Numbered from the stretch's first letter, positions 45,170 through 55,381 are shown. The stretch: DNA of 64,000 bases from Conchocele bisecta (GCA_029237695.1 JAQRGA010000042.1:1674001-1738000); one strand, 5' to 3'. Notes: generated by a model from the letters alone, not told the origin. Program-made: numbers and translations.

Positions 45170-46444
45170 ATGAGTTCAACAGTTCTTGTTGGAGTACAAT
45201 GGGGAGATGAAGGTAAAGGGAAAATCATAGATGTTTTAACTAGAAAAGCTGACATGGTTATTCGTTTTCAAGGTGGTAATAATGCTGGACATACAGTTGA
45301 AATTGGCAATGAGAAATATGTTTTACATATCGTTCCCTCAGGAATTTTCAGACCCACAGCACAATGTATTATAGGTAATGGTGTAGTAGTAAATCCAGTA
45401 GTCTTAACAGATGAAATTAAGGAGCTGCAACAAAAAAATATTAAATTTGGAGACAGATTTGAAATAAGCACCAGAAGTCATCTTATATTGAAATATCATA
45501 GTTTAATGGATGGTCTTAAAGAACAGCAGAGAAGTGTCAGTGAAAAAATTGGTACAACAAAACGCGGAATTGGTCCTGCTTATGCAGACAAGGCATCAAG
45601 ACGCGGAATTAGAGCACTTGAAATGCTTGACTTAAAGCGTTTTGAAAAAAGATTTAAAGAAGAAGCAGAATATTATAATACTTTTTTAGCAAGCCAAAAT
45701 TTTGAATGTGTCGATATTGATAAAGAATGGACAGTACTGGCAGCATCAGCAAAATTTCTTCTACCTTACATCAAAGATACTGTGCTCACCATAAATAACG
45801 CATCTAAAGCAAATAAAAATATTCTATTTGAAGGTGCACAGGGAATGCTTTTAGATGTTGACTATGGAACATATCCATTTGTAACCAGTAGTAATACAAC
45901 TAGCGGCGGAGCCTGTACAGGTTCAGGATTATCTCCAAGATATATAGATGATGTGGTAGGAGTAATGAAAGCTTACTGCACAAGAGTTGGTAAAGGACCT
46001 TTCACAAGCGAATTAGACGGAGAAGAAGGTGAGAGATTGAGAACTTATGGACATGAGTTTGGAGCAACAACGGGTCGTCCAAGAAGATGCGGCTGGTTTG
46101 ATGCAGTTTCTGCTAGGTATTCATGTATGGTTAATGGTATAAATAAATTAGCAATAACAAAACTTGATATCCTCGATGAATATGAAGAATTAAAAATTTG
46201 TACAGCATATGAATTAGATGGGAAAATCGTTACAGATATGCCGTCAGATACCAGTGAAATTGAAAGAGCTATTCCTATTTATGAAACTTTTCCTGGATGG
46301 AAAGCACCGACAACAAATGCACAGTCATTTTCAGAATTGCCAAAAGCTGCACAAAACTATTTAATAAAAATTGCTAAATTAGTTGATTCTAACCTACATA
46401 TAATTTCAGTAGGTCCAAACAGATCACAAACATTTACAATATAG
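45170..46444 (+). CDS. purA: adenylosuccinate synthetase
   Basis: This is a 424-residue enzyme that makes adenylosuccinate from IMP, aspartate and GTP. The start VGVQWGDEGKGKIIDVL holds the GDEGKGK loop with catalytic Asp and Lys. GNNAGHT, TTKRGIGPAYADK, EGAQGMLLDVDYGTYPFVTSS and TGRPRRCGWFD are intact. It is a single-gene unit with its own leader hairpin and terminator. purC is elsewhere in the window (54391-55293). Confidence 0.97.
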   Translation: MSSTVLVGVQWGDEGKGKIIDVLTRKADMVIRFQGGNNAGHTVEIGNEKYVLHIVPSGIFRPTAQCIIGNGVVVNPVVLTDEIKELQQKNIKFGDRFEISTRSHLILKYHSLMDGLKEQQRSVSEKIGTTKRGIGPAYADKASRRGIRALEMLDLKRFEKRFKEEAEYYNTFLASQNFECVDIDKEWTVLAASAKFLLPYIKDTVLTINNASKANKNILFEGAQGMLLDVDYGTYPFVTSSNTTSGGACTGSGLSPRYIDDVVGVMKAYCTRVGKGPFTSELDGEEGERLRTYGHEFGATTGRPRRCGWFDAVSARYSCMVNGINKLAITKLDILDEYEELKICTAYELDGKIVTDMPSDTSEIERAIPIYETFPGWKAPTTNAQSFSELPKAAQNYLIKIAKLVDSNLHIISVGPNRSQTFTI

Positions 46445-46454
46445 AATTTAATTC

Positions 46455-46486
46455 AAAACCTCTTAATATCTTAGGAGGTTTTCTAA
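46455..46486 (+). terminator. terminator after purA
   Basis: AAAACCTC (46455-46462) pairs with GAGGTTTT (46475-46482) around a 12-base AT loop, 11 bases after the purA stop. The stem is partly A-T and ends in a short T-run. Confidence 0.65.
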
Positions 46487-47147
46487 ATTTTACCTTTATA
46501 TATTCCTAAATTTCTCCTAATAATACCCTGCAATTTCAAAATCAAAATAATTATTATATAGGATAAAAAAATCAATAAAAATACAGGTCGACTATGCTGA
46601 ATATCAAATAAAATCATAATCAATTTTATACCAAAAATAGTAATTCAACTTCAGTATACTTCTGATATTAATTTAATTTTAAAATCAGATAAAATATATT
46701 TTCTACTTTTTAAGCTTGTAGATTTTATTACTATTATCTATCATACCAATGATGGATTCCATTACTTTTTATAAATCAGATAAAACTTAGAATAAGATAC
46801 TTCATAGCATGGAATCCTGAAACAGAATTCATGACATCTTACCTCTAAAAATAAAATCATGTGACCCTATCTTTTGAATTTTTTGTCGTATATCTATAAA
46901 TAATTTTATTATTCTTAACAGATTTTAATATCAATTGAATTTCTTTCCAACTGTCTGATGTACGAACAAACGAAAATAATGAATCAAAAAATAATTAAGT
47001 ATTAAGTATAATGAAGGCTAAAGTTAAGAAAAACTAATCTAAGTAATTATTATATTGGAACCATTTATTTCTAATAATTTTAGTATTCTAAAAAATGATA
47101 TAGTTTGCGTAGTTTTATTTGTTTTGTAAGTACTTAATAAACAAATC
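46487..47147. other. gene-free stretch between purA and tRNA-Ala
   Basis: These 661 very AT-rich bases contain no open frame of useful length on either strand, no tRNA and no clear repeat. No decayed gene could be recognised by translation. Confidence 0.5.
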
Positions 47148-47224
47148 TGGTGGAGCATAGCGGATTCGAACCGCTGACCCTCACACTGCCAGTGTGATGC
47201 TCTAGCCAACTGAGCTAATGCCCC
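47148..47224 (-). tRNA. tRNA-Ala (GGC anticodon)
   Basis: The 77-base gene folds fully. The acceptor GGGGCAT pairs with ATGCTCC and includes the G3:U70 wobble that identifies alanine tRNA. The D-arm is GCTC/GAGC, the anticodon stem TCACA/TGTGA carries loop CTGGCAG with anticodon GGC, and the T-arm is AGCGG/CCGCT around TTCGAAT. Discriminator A and an encoded CCA end follow. It lies downstream of thiI on the same strand. Confidence 0.97.
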
Positions 47225-47291
47225 ATATTTAAAGCAGAATCATAACTTAAATATTTCATGCTATTTTTTCAAGTTAGTTTACTATATAATT

Positions 47292-48545
47292 TTATTTAAA
47301 GAATTCATCAAGACTTGTTTCTTCACCTGTCTCAGGGTTTAAGAGGACAGTGCTTTTATAGCCTTTTTCTATCAAAGCATCTATATCAAGATGTTTTTCT
47401 CCAGCCAATATCATCTTTCGCGGTGCACCAGTACTTGGATTAGAAGGTGAAAAAACAGTACAGCTATCAGGAACCTGCTCTTTAGATAATTCAAAAGTAC
47501 CAATTTTTTCTGCTGTATTCATAATATCAATTTTATCTGCACCAATTAAAGGTCTAAGTACAAGCATGTCTATAGCATTATCAATATTTGCTAAATTGGT
47601 TATCGTTTGACTTGCCACCTGCCCTACAGCTTCTCCTGTAACTAGTGCCTTATTCCCATTAAGCAAAGCTATTTTTTCTGCAATTCTAAACATTATACGC
47701 CTGTAATGTATTGTTCTAAATGTTTCATATACTCCTGCACAAATATCTTTTTGAACTTCAAGTAGGTTACAGATAAAGAGTTTTCTTTCTCCTTGAAATT
47801 TATTTAACTGTTTTACCAAATTTCTTATTTTTATAACCGTTGCTTCAGGAGTAAACGGAAAACTATGAAAAGAAATATAATCAACAAAAACACCTCGTCT
47901 CATTATCGTATATGATGAGACAGGAGAATCAAAACCACCAGATAAAAGTGATAGAACTGGTTGATTACTCCCACTTGGCAATCCCCCCTGTGAGCTCTCT
48001 TTAGTATAAAAAATATATGAAAATTTTTCATGTATTTCACAATAAACTGTTACATCTGCTTTTTTAAGATTAACAGATAAATCTGTATGCTTAGCCAAGA
48101 CTAAATCAGCCAATGCAATTTCAGCATTTTTAGTAGATAATGGAAACTCTTTATGCACTCTTCTTACTCTAGTACGAAAAGTCAATTTATTATCATTTTT
48201 ATTTCTTGTAAATTCAATAATTTTTCCAGCAGTCTTATCAATAGTTTTTAGTATCACATCAATATCTGATTGAATTTTTATAGAAAATGAATATGAATCC
48301 AAACCAAAAACATAGCCCAAGCTATCTCTGATTTTAGAAATTTCATTTTCACTAAAAGCTTTATCATCTTTTAAATGAATTAAAACTCTACCCCTGATTT
48401 TTCTAACAGCGATATTATCAATACAATTCAACAGTTTAGCTATTCGTGTTATTAAATGTTGTTCAAATCTCCATCTATTATTTCCTTTTAGTGCAATTTC
48501 ACTATATCTACAAAATACTACATTATATTCTATATTATTATTCAC
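47292..48545 (-). CDS. thiI: tRNA 4-thiouridine synthase
   Basis: This is a 417-residue ThiI that adds sulfur to uridine 8 of tRNA. It has an N-terminal ferredoxin-like region (RYSEIALKGNNRWRFE), a THUMP domain (about 60-170) and a PP-loop AMPylation domain with LLSGGFDSPVSSY near 198 and CTVFSP at the C-terminal side. The C-terminal rhodanese domain of the E. coli protein is missing, as in many bacteria, which suggests sulfur comes directly from a cysteine desulfurase. Confidence 0.95.
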   Translation of the reverse strand: MNNNIEYNVVFCRYSEIALKGNNRWRFEQHLITRIAKLLNCIDNIAVRKIRGRVLIHLKDDKAFSENEISKIRDSLGYVFGLDSYSFSIKIQSDIDVILKTIDKTAGKIIEFTRNKNDNKLTFRTRVRRVHKEFPLSTKNAEIALADLVLAKHTDLSVNLKKADVTVYCEIHEKFSYIFYTKESSQGGLPSGSNQPVLSLLSGGFDSPVSSYTIMRRGVFVDYISFHSFPFTPEATVIKIRNLVKQLNKFQGERKLFICNLLEVQKDICAGVYETFRTIHYRRIMFRIAEKIALLNGNKALVTGEAVGQVASQTITNLANIDNAIDMLVLRPLIGADKIDIMNTAEKIGTFELSKEQVPDSCTVFSPSNPSTGAPRKMILAGEKHLDIDALIEKGYKSTVLLNPETGEETSLDEFFK

Positions 48546-48890
48546 TATAATTACCTAATTAAGTATAAACAGTTTATCATTTTAAATTAAAAAACATTAT
48601 TTTATTCAGTAAACAAATATTCTATATCTACTGTGTAAATATTATAATTTAATTCCCTAAATTGTGATAATTTAATACATTTTTACTTAAATATCTACAG
48701 ATATTAATTTTAAAATAAGCATGATTTTTATTTGGCTAATAGTATCCTATAATATTTTCAAAATATCTCAAGAAACAGTATTGATTTTAACTACCCTTAC
48801 CCCTTAAACTTTAGATAAAGTTGCTCTCCATCATTAGCATCTATGGGAAAGCAAGATCGATATATGAATTTAATTAAAGAGGAAATGAAT
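48546..48890. other. intergenic region thiI / TolC-like gene
   Basis: This is a 345-base divergent gap, AT-rich. The only useful signal is AAAGAGGA just before the TolC-like start at 48891. No RNA gene or decayed gene was recognised. Confidence 0.45.
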
Positions 48891-50288
48891 ATGAGGTTAT
48901 TTAAATCCACTGTATATGCCTTTGGGTGTGTACTATTTGCGGTTTCTTCAGGTTGTGTATCTTATAAACCGCCACCAAATATTATTCATGCAGATAATTA
49001 TACTGCTGAAGCTGAAAGTGAGCAGCGAAGATTACCGAGTAACAACAGAGTCTTAACAGTTGAGGAAGCTATTAACATAGCAGTATCTAACAGCCCGACA
49101 TATAAAATTGCCAGGCTTAACATGATTAGCTACTATGCAATGTACTATCAATCATTATCTGTATTTTCTCCAACACTTGGAATGAATTATGGTCAAAAAT
49201 TCATTCTGCCTATAAAACGTGTAAATTCCAGCTCTAATGCCAGCGGTTCTTTTGGTCTTAGATATAATGCCTTTAACGGTATGCAGGACGTATTTGGTAC
49301 TTTAAGTGCATCAGCAAATGCGAAAAAACAGGAATATCTATACGCTAATGTCCGAAGATTACTGATTCAGAATACAAGATTACAATATTACCAAATATTG
49401 CTTGATAAAGCACAGATTCAAATTGATCTTGGCAATCAGACTTTCCAGGAACAGATGCTTAATGACGAACAGCTTAAATATAATGCCGGTGCATCTTCTC
49501 TCAGTGGGCTTTTGAACTTTAAAATAGGAAAAAATGCTGCACAGTCTGCACTGATTAAAAATAAAGCTCGACACCAGGTAGACCGCTACAAACTGGCACA
49601 AATTATGGGGCTCACAACATCAGATATACCATCTGAAGTCAAATTTCCTCCTATCGAAGTAATCGACAACAGTGAATTCTCAATGGGAGTTGAATTTTAT
49701 CTCGACCTTGCAATCAAACAGCGTCCTGAGCTTAGCGCACAAAAAGAGACACTTAAAGCTGCAAAATATGCACTTTACAAATCATGGGGAGCTTTTGCAC
49801 CTACTGTTGCAATAAGTATGGATTATGGTTTTAACAGAACAAATACACCACTACATGGTGCATTTTCTGGCGGCATGTCTCCAGATGGAAATAACACCTC
49901 TAGTTATGGTTGGAATGCAAATTGGTCCTTATGGAAAGGTGGAAGTAGAATCTTTGCAGTTAAATCTAATACGGCACAGTATGATGTACAGAAAGAAAAA
50001 TTACTCCAGACATGGATCAGTGTTGTAGAAGAAGTAAGAAAAAACTACTTAAATCTTAATACATCTATAGCTGTAAGAAAAATTCAGGCAAAAACTCTTC
50101 AACTGGCAAGAGAGCGGCGTGACCTTGTAAGAGAAGAATACAATGCAGGAAGTAAGAATATTGCGACTCTTAACCAAGCACAGAATCAGCTAATAAGTAC
50201 TGAGTCTTCTTATATAAAAGCTGTTATCACTGTTGCAATGAATAGGGCAAAACTTTCAGCCGCATGTGGTGGCATAAAAGATTTCTAA
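48891..50288 (+). CDS. TolC-like outer-membrane efflux lipoprotein
   Basis: This is a 465-residue outer-membrane factor. The frame opens at 48843, but GAGGA lies 7 bases before the ATG at 48891, which starts a lipoprotein signal with Cys22 in VSSGC. Two repeats of the OEP fold are visible: LTVEEAINIAVSNSP starts the first and FYLDLAIKQRPELSAQ the second. The long helices end in LVREEYNAGSKNIATLNQAQNQLI. No inner-membrane pump or membrane-fusion gene is adjacent. Its base composition is visibly richer in G and C than the neighbours, consistent with high expression or transfer. A strong terminator follows. Confidence 0.88.
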   Translation: MRLFKSTVYAFGCVLFAVSSGCVSYKPPPNIIHADNYTAEAESEQRRLPSNNRVLTVEEAINIAVSNSPTYKIARLNMISYYAMYYQSLSVFSPTLGMNYGQKFILPIKRVNSSSNASGSFGLRYNAFNGMQDVFGTLSASANAKKQEYLYANVRRLLIQNTRLQYYQILLDKAQIQIDLGNQTFQEQMLNDEQLKYNAGASSLSGLLNFKIGKNAAQSALIKNKARHQVDRYKLAQIMGLTTSDIPSEVKFPPIEVIDNSEFSMGVEFYLDLAIKQRPELSAQKETLKAAKYALYKSWGAFAPTVAISMDYGFNRTNTPLHGAFSGGMSPDGNNTSSYGWNANWSLWKGGSRIFAVKSNTAQYDVQKEKLLQTWISVVEEVRKNYLNLNTSIAVRKIQAKTLQLARERRDLVREEYNAGSKNIATLNQAQNQLISTESSYIKAVITVAMNRAKLSAACGGIKDF

Positions 50289-50306
50289 TTAAACTTATAT
50301 TTTAGT

Positions 50307-50336
50307 AAAGGTTCGCATATGCGAACCTTTTTTTTT
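50307..50336 (+). terminator. terminator after the TolC-like gene
   Basis: A perfect self-complementary stem AAAGGTTCGCAT/ATGCGAACCTTT (50307-50330) is followed by an uninterrupted T-run to 50336, 19 bases after the stop. This is a textbook intrinsic terminator. Confidence 0.9.
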
Positions 50337-50494
50337 GTAATGGAACTAATATACTAAATTAGTAATAACATAAATAGAGGCTAAGCTTGGTTTAAACTAA
50401 ATAATTTTAGAAGAAATTATTATTTGGGGTTTTAGTTTGAGAGAAAGCTCACCATCCATTTTTAAAAAAATTCTAGGAGATAGCATTAGATATT

Positions 50495-51196
50495 ATGCGA
50501 TGTTTTTATACAAAAAAAATTGCTGATAATTCAGTAAAATTATCAAAAGATGAAGAAAAACATCTTTTTTCTGTTCTTAAAGCAAAAGATAAAACAGAAA
50601 TACTTATCATAGATGGAAAAGGTAAAATTGCTACAGCTATAATCAATGCTGATAAAACATTAAATATCTTATCTGTAACTAGGCTCAATAAACCAGCAAG
50701 AAAAATTCATTTATATGTTGCCTCACCTAGAAAACAGAAAATGGATCAACTATTGAACCAGTGTACTGAGCTTGGTGTATGGAGCATCCAGCCAATTATA
50801 ACAGAAAGATCCATAGCTATACCAAATAAAAATAATGCTATAGAAAAATGGAAAATAAAGCTTATTGAAGCCTGTAAGCAGGCACATAATCCTTTTATTC
50901 CAAATATAAAACTGCCAATTTTATTTAATCAGGCAGTAGATAATTTAAAGCAGGAAAATTTCACATGTTTTTTCGGTACGACTAGTTCCTCAGATATATC
51001 GATACATAATTATTCAAATATTATTGCAAATAATATTGCCTGGGTTGTAGGACCTGAAGGCGGTTTTTCTAGCAAAGAAATAGAAATAATGCAACGCAAC
51101 AACTTCAGTCCATTAAAAATAGGCAGGTGGATTATGCGAGTAGAAACAGCTTCGGTTACAGGTATAACCATCCTCCATGAATATTTAAATTTATAG
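50495..51196 (+). CDS. rsmE: 16S rRNA (uracil1498-N3)-methyltransferase
   Basis: This is a 233-residue SPOUT methyltransferase. It has an N-terminal PUA-like domain (MRCFYTKKI, HLFSVLKAK), then LYVASPRKQKMDQLLNQCTELGV, and the cofactor knot VVGPEGGFSSKEIE and GRWIMRVETASVTGI. It modifies helix 44 of 16S rRNA. It is a single gene. The ATG lacks a strong ribosome-binding site, but the N-terminal sequence matches the family. Confidence 0.93.
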   Translation: MRCFYTKKIADNSVKLSKDEEKHLFSVLKAKDKTEILIIDGKGKIATAIINADKTLNILSVTRLNKPARKIHLYVASPRKQKMDQLLNQCTELGVWSIQPIITERSIAIPNKNNAIEKWKIKLIEACKQAHNPFIPNIKLPILFNQAVDNLKQENFTCFFGTTSSSDISIHNYSNIIANNIAWVVGPEGGFSSKEIEIMQRNNFSPLKIGRWIMRVETASVTGITILHEYLNL

Positions 51197-51356
51197 ATGA
51201 TTAGAATGAAAGGTGAAGTGATACTATCAACTTAATAAACTTTTAGCTCAAACTTATAAATTCAATTTACTACATAATTTAACAGTTGACTGGGAAGTCA
51301 TCCGTAGCTAATAGTTACTGTATAATTCCAATTTACATGCTCAGAAATTAATATAT

Positions 51357-51980
51357 CTAATTTGTAAAAATGTAAGAAACTTTATTATTTTTGAAAACAA
51401 TATGAATTGTCTTCAAATTTTTATTTATAAGATAAGTCCATGTCTGCTGAGATTTAGGATTAAGGAATTGTGGTCCGCGCCCCAATGAACCCAATATTTC
51501 TTCCCGTGTCATTCCTAATGCAATAATACCTTTTTTCATATTATCTAAAATTTGCTTTGGCGTATTTTTAAATTTAAGCAAAGGATCATTATTTGTAAAA
51601 ATTGTATGAAATATCTCTTTATCAGGTGTACTCGACCAATCAAAATTATTAATAATTTTATATTTTTTTTTCTCATCGACTGTTTTAAAAATAATAAATC
51701 CATCTTTAGCTTCTATAAATTTAATTTCTGTTCCAAGCGGTATAATCTTTCCTGTCTGATAATTAATTGAACTTATATCCATAGGGTTTTCATACCAGAG
51801 ATTATGTACAAGATAAATTTTATCTTTTATACTAAAATTTAAACCATACATATCATACGCATAATGTAACTTCGTTAGGCTATTAGGAATAAAACAACCT
51901 GTCAAAAAACTGCCAGTATATATAAAAGTTAGAATATATAAAATTATTTTTTTATTAAATAGAGTTTTAAAGAAATTCAT
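51357..51980 (-). CDS. lipoprotein with C-terminal SmpA/OmlA-like repeat, unknown role
   Basis: This is a 207-residue protein with a long N-terminal hydrophobic segment and lipobox FLTGC near residue 29. The middle is strand-rich with no recognised motif. The last 65 residues contain MKKGIIALGMTREEILGSLGRGP followed by a W-T-Y strand, the helix-turn-strand pattern of SmpA/OmlA domains that is also seen in the lipoprotein at 30971-31354. It is a single gene. Function is unknown; an outer-membrane assembly role is only inference. Confidence 0.65.
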   Translation of the reverse strand: MNFFKTLFNKKIILYILTFIYTGSFLTGCFIPNSLTKLHYAYDMYGLNFSIKDKIYLVHNLWYENPMDISSINYQTGKIIPLGTEIKFIEAKDGFIIFKTVDEKKKYKIINNFDWSSTPDKEIFHTIFTNNDPLLKFKNTPKQILDNMKKGIIALGMTREEILGSLGRGPQFLNPKSQQTWTYLINKNLKTIHIVFKNNKVSYIFTN

Positions 51981-52490
51981 TATTTACTCCAAATTATCAA
52001 TATCTGTTTAGATACAGTTTTAAATACTTATTATTTATATATAATAGCCAATAAATATCTGTTATTCACTATTAAATAATTTATTCACTTTAATAACATA
52101 CTAATAAGTCAATTCAGCATGATTAAATAGTAATATAAAAACAATCTATTATTATAGATATTCAACTTTAAGTATATATAATAAATTTAGTTTTTATAAG
52201 ACAATATTTATACAATGATTAAAAAGATAAGAAAAATTGATTATATGCATTTATTAATAGTACATGGTTATATTCTTTAGGGAACAAGTTCAAATATTCT
52301 TTAAAAAATACCAAAAACGCATTTTATTTTTACAGAGTTTGGTTTTTATAACGAACATATAGAAACTCTACTATGGGCTTTGGAAAATAATAATATTAAA
52401 TATATAAAAAAAACTTGCTAATACTGGAAAATTTATCTCCCTAATTATTGATTTTAATAAAATATTTAAATTAATATTAAATAAACAGAG
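51981..52490. other. gene-free AT-rich stretch
   Basis: This is about 510 bases with no intact frame. Short open pieces around 52260-52430 on the plus strand do not match anything I recognise. No RNA gene or repeat is seen. Confidence 0.4.
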
Positions 52491-53195
52491 TTATAAAATA
52501 ACTATTACCAGACTTTTAAACCATTCTGTTCTAAGTAAATTTTTTTTATTAGCAAGTATCTGTATTATTTTCAGTAAATTATCACTTATATATAATAGAC
52601 CCCATCTATCAGTAATTTCATCTTTATGAACAGTTACGGTAGGAATAGCTAAATATAAAAAATATGTAAGCAATGCTTCTCTAACTCTTTCAAATTTTTT
52701 TCCATTATATAATGAATGTTCAATTTTATTACAGTACTCAAAATATGCTTTATTAAAAGATAAAGAGTAGTTTTAACTTTTAAATTAAGAAAATAAATTA
52801 TCGCTCAAATGAAGCTCAGCTTTTGTTTTGCCAATAATGTTTTTTACGCATTTTTTCATATTTAATGAGAGGAAGTAATTCATCTTTTTTAGTATAGTCA
52901 GACCAGCATTCATCTCTACTATGTCTTACTCTTACAATAATACTTTTAACTGGACATAAAATATTCTTCCTATTTTTTATGATTGGTTTTGAACAAAATA
53001 CTGCGGCATCTGCTCTAAATCTTTAAATCCTAGCAGGTACCATTAAACCTGTACCAGAAGGTTCCTGCTTGATTAACCAGCCAATTATCGCCCCCCTAAT
53101 ATCTTTAGCTGAAATATCATCATATTCAAAATTATTTGGAGTTGTAATATCATCAGATGAAGTAATTTCATTCTGTAAAAAATCAAAAGTTAATT
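52491..53195 (-). pseudogene. decayed gene, possibly MmcB-like PD-(D/E)XK protein
   Basis: Reading the minus strand from about 53195, a protein-like sequence continues through several breaks: SAKDIRGAIIGWLIKQ, an in-frame stop after VPARI, then RFRADAAVF, SIIVRVRHSRDECWSDY, DELLPLIKYEKMRKKHYW, stops, and then AYFEYCNKIE and LYLAIPTV with RWGLLYI. The order of RADA, an I-x-V-R strand, YCN and a WGLL strand resembles MmcB-type nuclease-fold proteins, but this identity is tentative. That it is a dead gene is much clearer than what it was. Confidence 0.55.
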
Positions 53196-53337
53196 ATGAA
53201 AAATTATCCATTTAGCAAAAAATACAGATTACTGCACTATACCAAAATTAAAAGTTTATCATATTGAAAATTAGAGGTCATTAGATCGAATAATAAACAG
53301 TAGTTCTTTTATCCTATCAACTTCATCTAAAAAAAAA

Positions 53338-54204
53338 TTAATTAAAGCCAATATGAGTAAAACCCTCAGAACTTTTATCTAAAGTAAAACTTTCCAGTAT
53401 TTTTTTTAAACCGGCAAGTAAAAGTTCTTTGTCATTAGGAAATCTACCTGAAAGTGCAATTGGAACAGAAGAGTGATCAGATCTAAAAACTGTATTTTGA
53501 AGTTCAAGCCTATTTATAATATTATAGAGTTCCAGCACAGATTCATATTCAGAAATAGTCTCATAACCTTCATACATTTTTATTCCGCGAACCTTAACAA
53601 ACCTTAATATAGTAAAAATTTTAGGAGACATTTTATTAATAACTTTAGCTGTTTTTTTAGCATGTTCATAAGATCGTTTTTTACCGCCCAGTCCCAGCAA
53701 AGCAAAAACACATAGTCTTAATCCCACAGTTTCAATGTGATGTGCTGCTTTTATCATTTTTTCTGAAGTTTCATTCTTCTTAACTAATTTCAATACCTCA
53801 TCATCCCCTGACTCAAGTCCCATATATAGCGTATGCAGCTTAAGTCTCTTTAGCATCATCAATTCTTCGATAGTTTTAATCAATATGGACGAACCATTAG
53901 CATATAATGATATTCTAGTTAATTTAGGGAAGACTTTGTTCAATTTTATAAGAATTCGCTTTAAATAATCAAACGAAAGAAGCATAATATCGCCGTCAGC
54001 AAGAAATATTCGTCGCATATTGGGATAAATACGTGCCATTTCATTAATATCCTTAAAAACGTTATCCTGTTTTCTAAGCTCATATTTTACACCTTTATAC
54101 ATTGGACAGAATAAACATGTATTGTGAGGACAGCCGTAAGCAATTTGGAGTATCAAACTATTTGCTTCTGAAGGAGGTCTAAATAAAGGTTCTTTATATT
54201 CCAT
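53338..54204 (-). CDS. radical SAM protein with CX4CX2C cluster motif
   Basis: This is a 288-residue radical SAM enzyme. The iron-sulfur motif is GCPHNTCLFCPMYK, with cysteines at 25, 30 and 33. The spacing CX4CX2C is unlike the usual CX3CX2C but is that of a known group of uncharacterised radical SAM proteins. FLADGDIML near 69 and LYMGLESGDDEVL near 133 are the following barrel strands. There is no C-terminal accessory cluster. Substrate is unknown, and neighbours give no hint. Confidence 0.85.
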   Translation of the reverse strand: MEYKEPLFRPPSEANSLILQIAYGCPHNTCLFCPMYKGVKYELRKQDNVFKDINEMARIYPNMRRIFLADGDIMLLSFDYLKRILIKLNKVFPKLTRISLYANGSSILIKTIEELMMLKRLKLHTLYMGLESGDDEVLKLVKKNETSEKMIKAAHHIETVGLRLCVFALLGLGGKKRSYEHAKKTAKVINKMSPKIFTILRFVKVRGIKMYEGYETISEYESVLELYNIINRLELQNTVFRSDHSSVPIALSGRFPNDKELLLAGLKKILESFTLDKSSEGFTHIGFN

Positions 54205-54390
54205 AAGATAATTTTATCGCACTTCATACGAGTGTCAAGTTTTAAGTTTATTATTTTGGAATCATCGTAAAAATAGTCATATTTTATTTATCATCAATTA
54301 TTTTCGAGTAGATTCCTATACTAATAAAATATTTTATGAATGATTAGCCCCTATATGCAGAGAATAGACGGGGGTTAAAATTTTAAATAA

Positions 54391-55293
54391 TTATAATAAT
54401 GTTTTTCCTATCAAAGTTTTATAAGCCTCAAGATATTTTTTTGATGTATTTAATACAATATCTTTAGGCAGTTCAGGTGCTGGGAGCCTTTTTTTCCATC
54501 CGCAACTTTCTAAATAATCTCTGACAAACTGTTTATCAAGACTTGGAGGACTACAGCCTAATTTATAATCTAATGCAGGCCAAAAGCGGCTTGAATCAGG
54601 AGTTAAAACTTCATCAATAAGTATTAATTCACCATCAAACAATCCAAATTCAAATTTTGTATCAGCGAGAATAATACCTTTTTTTCTAGTATAATCTGCT
54701 GCTGTATTATAAATTTTGAGCGATAAAACTTTTATTTTATCAGCTAAATCCTGTCCAATAATTTCTATGGTTTTTTCAAAACTTATATTTTTATCATGCA
54801 ATCCCTGCTCAGCTTTTGTAGAAGGTGTAAAAATTGCTTTATTTAATTTTACAGCCTGTAAATAGTTTTCAGAAAGTTTTATTCCGCAAACTTTTCCTGT
54901 TTTTTTATAATCTTTCCATCCACTGCCGATTAAGTATCCTCTTACTATACATTCAACAGGCAGAGGTTTAGCTTTTTTAACTATGATAGAACGACCTTTA
55001 AGGTCTACTTTATACTGCTGAAGTTCTTTTGGAAATTTAGAAAAATCTGCAGTAATCAAGTGATTCTCCTGCCAATTTAACAAATCAAACCAAAATAAAG
55101 AAATCTGAGTTAAAACTTTTCCTTTATAGAGTATTCCATTTGGCATTACAAAATCGAATGCACTTATCCTATCAGTTGCAACAAATAATAAGCTATCCCC
55201 TAAATCATAAATATCTCTTACTTTTCCTCTGCTAATTAAAGGAAGTGAATTTATTTCTGTTTGTAGTAGTGCACCATTAGAATCATAATTCAT
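54391..55293 (-). CDS. purC: SAICAR synthetase
   Basis: This is a 300-residue enzyme of purine synthesis that joins aspartate to CAIR. It has the nucleotide-binding start RGKVRDIYDLGDSLLFVATDRISAFD, VECIVRGYLIGSGWKDY, ILADTKFEFG, LIDEVLTPDSSRFW and a C-terminal DKQFVRDYLESCGW. Length fits the type with a C-terminal extension. It lies downstream of rplU on the same strand, separated by a terminator. Confidence 0.96.
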   Translation of the reverse strand: MNYDSNGALLQTEINSLPLISRGKVRDIYDLGDSLLFVATDRISAFDFVMPNGILYKGKVLTQISLFWFDLLNWQENHLITADFSKFPKELQQYKVDLKGRSIIVKKAKPLPVECIVRGYLIGSGWKDYKKTGKVCGIKLSENYLQAVKLNKAIFTPSTKAEQGLHDKNISFEKTIEIIGQDLADKIKVLSLKIYNTAADYTRKKGIILADTKFEFGLFDGELILIDEVLTPDSSRFWPALDYKLGCSPPSLDKQFVRDYLESCGWKKRLPAPELPKDIVLNTSKKYLEAYKTLIGKTLL

Positions 55294-55340
55294 ATTAACA
55301 CCTTATTTACTCAATATAATTAACCTAATAAATAAGTATA

Positions 55341-55370
55341 AAAAAATGGCACATAATTTTATGTGCCATT
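55341..55370 (-). terminator. terminator after rplU
   Basis: On the minus strand AATGGCACATA pairs with TATGTGCCATT around a short AT loop, and a T-run follows. It lies 12 bases after the rplU stop and separates it from purC. Confidence 0.85.
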
Positions 55371-55381
55371 CAACAATCAGC

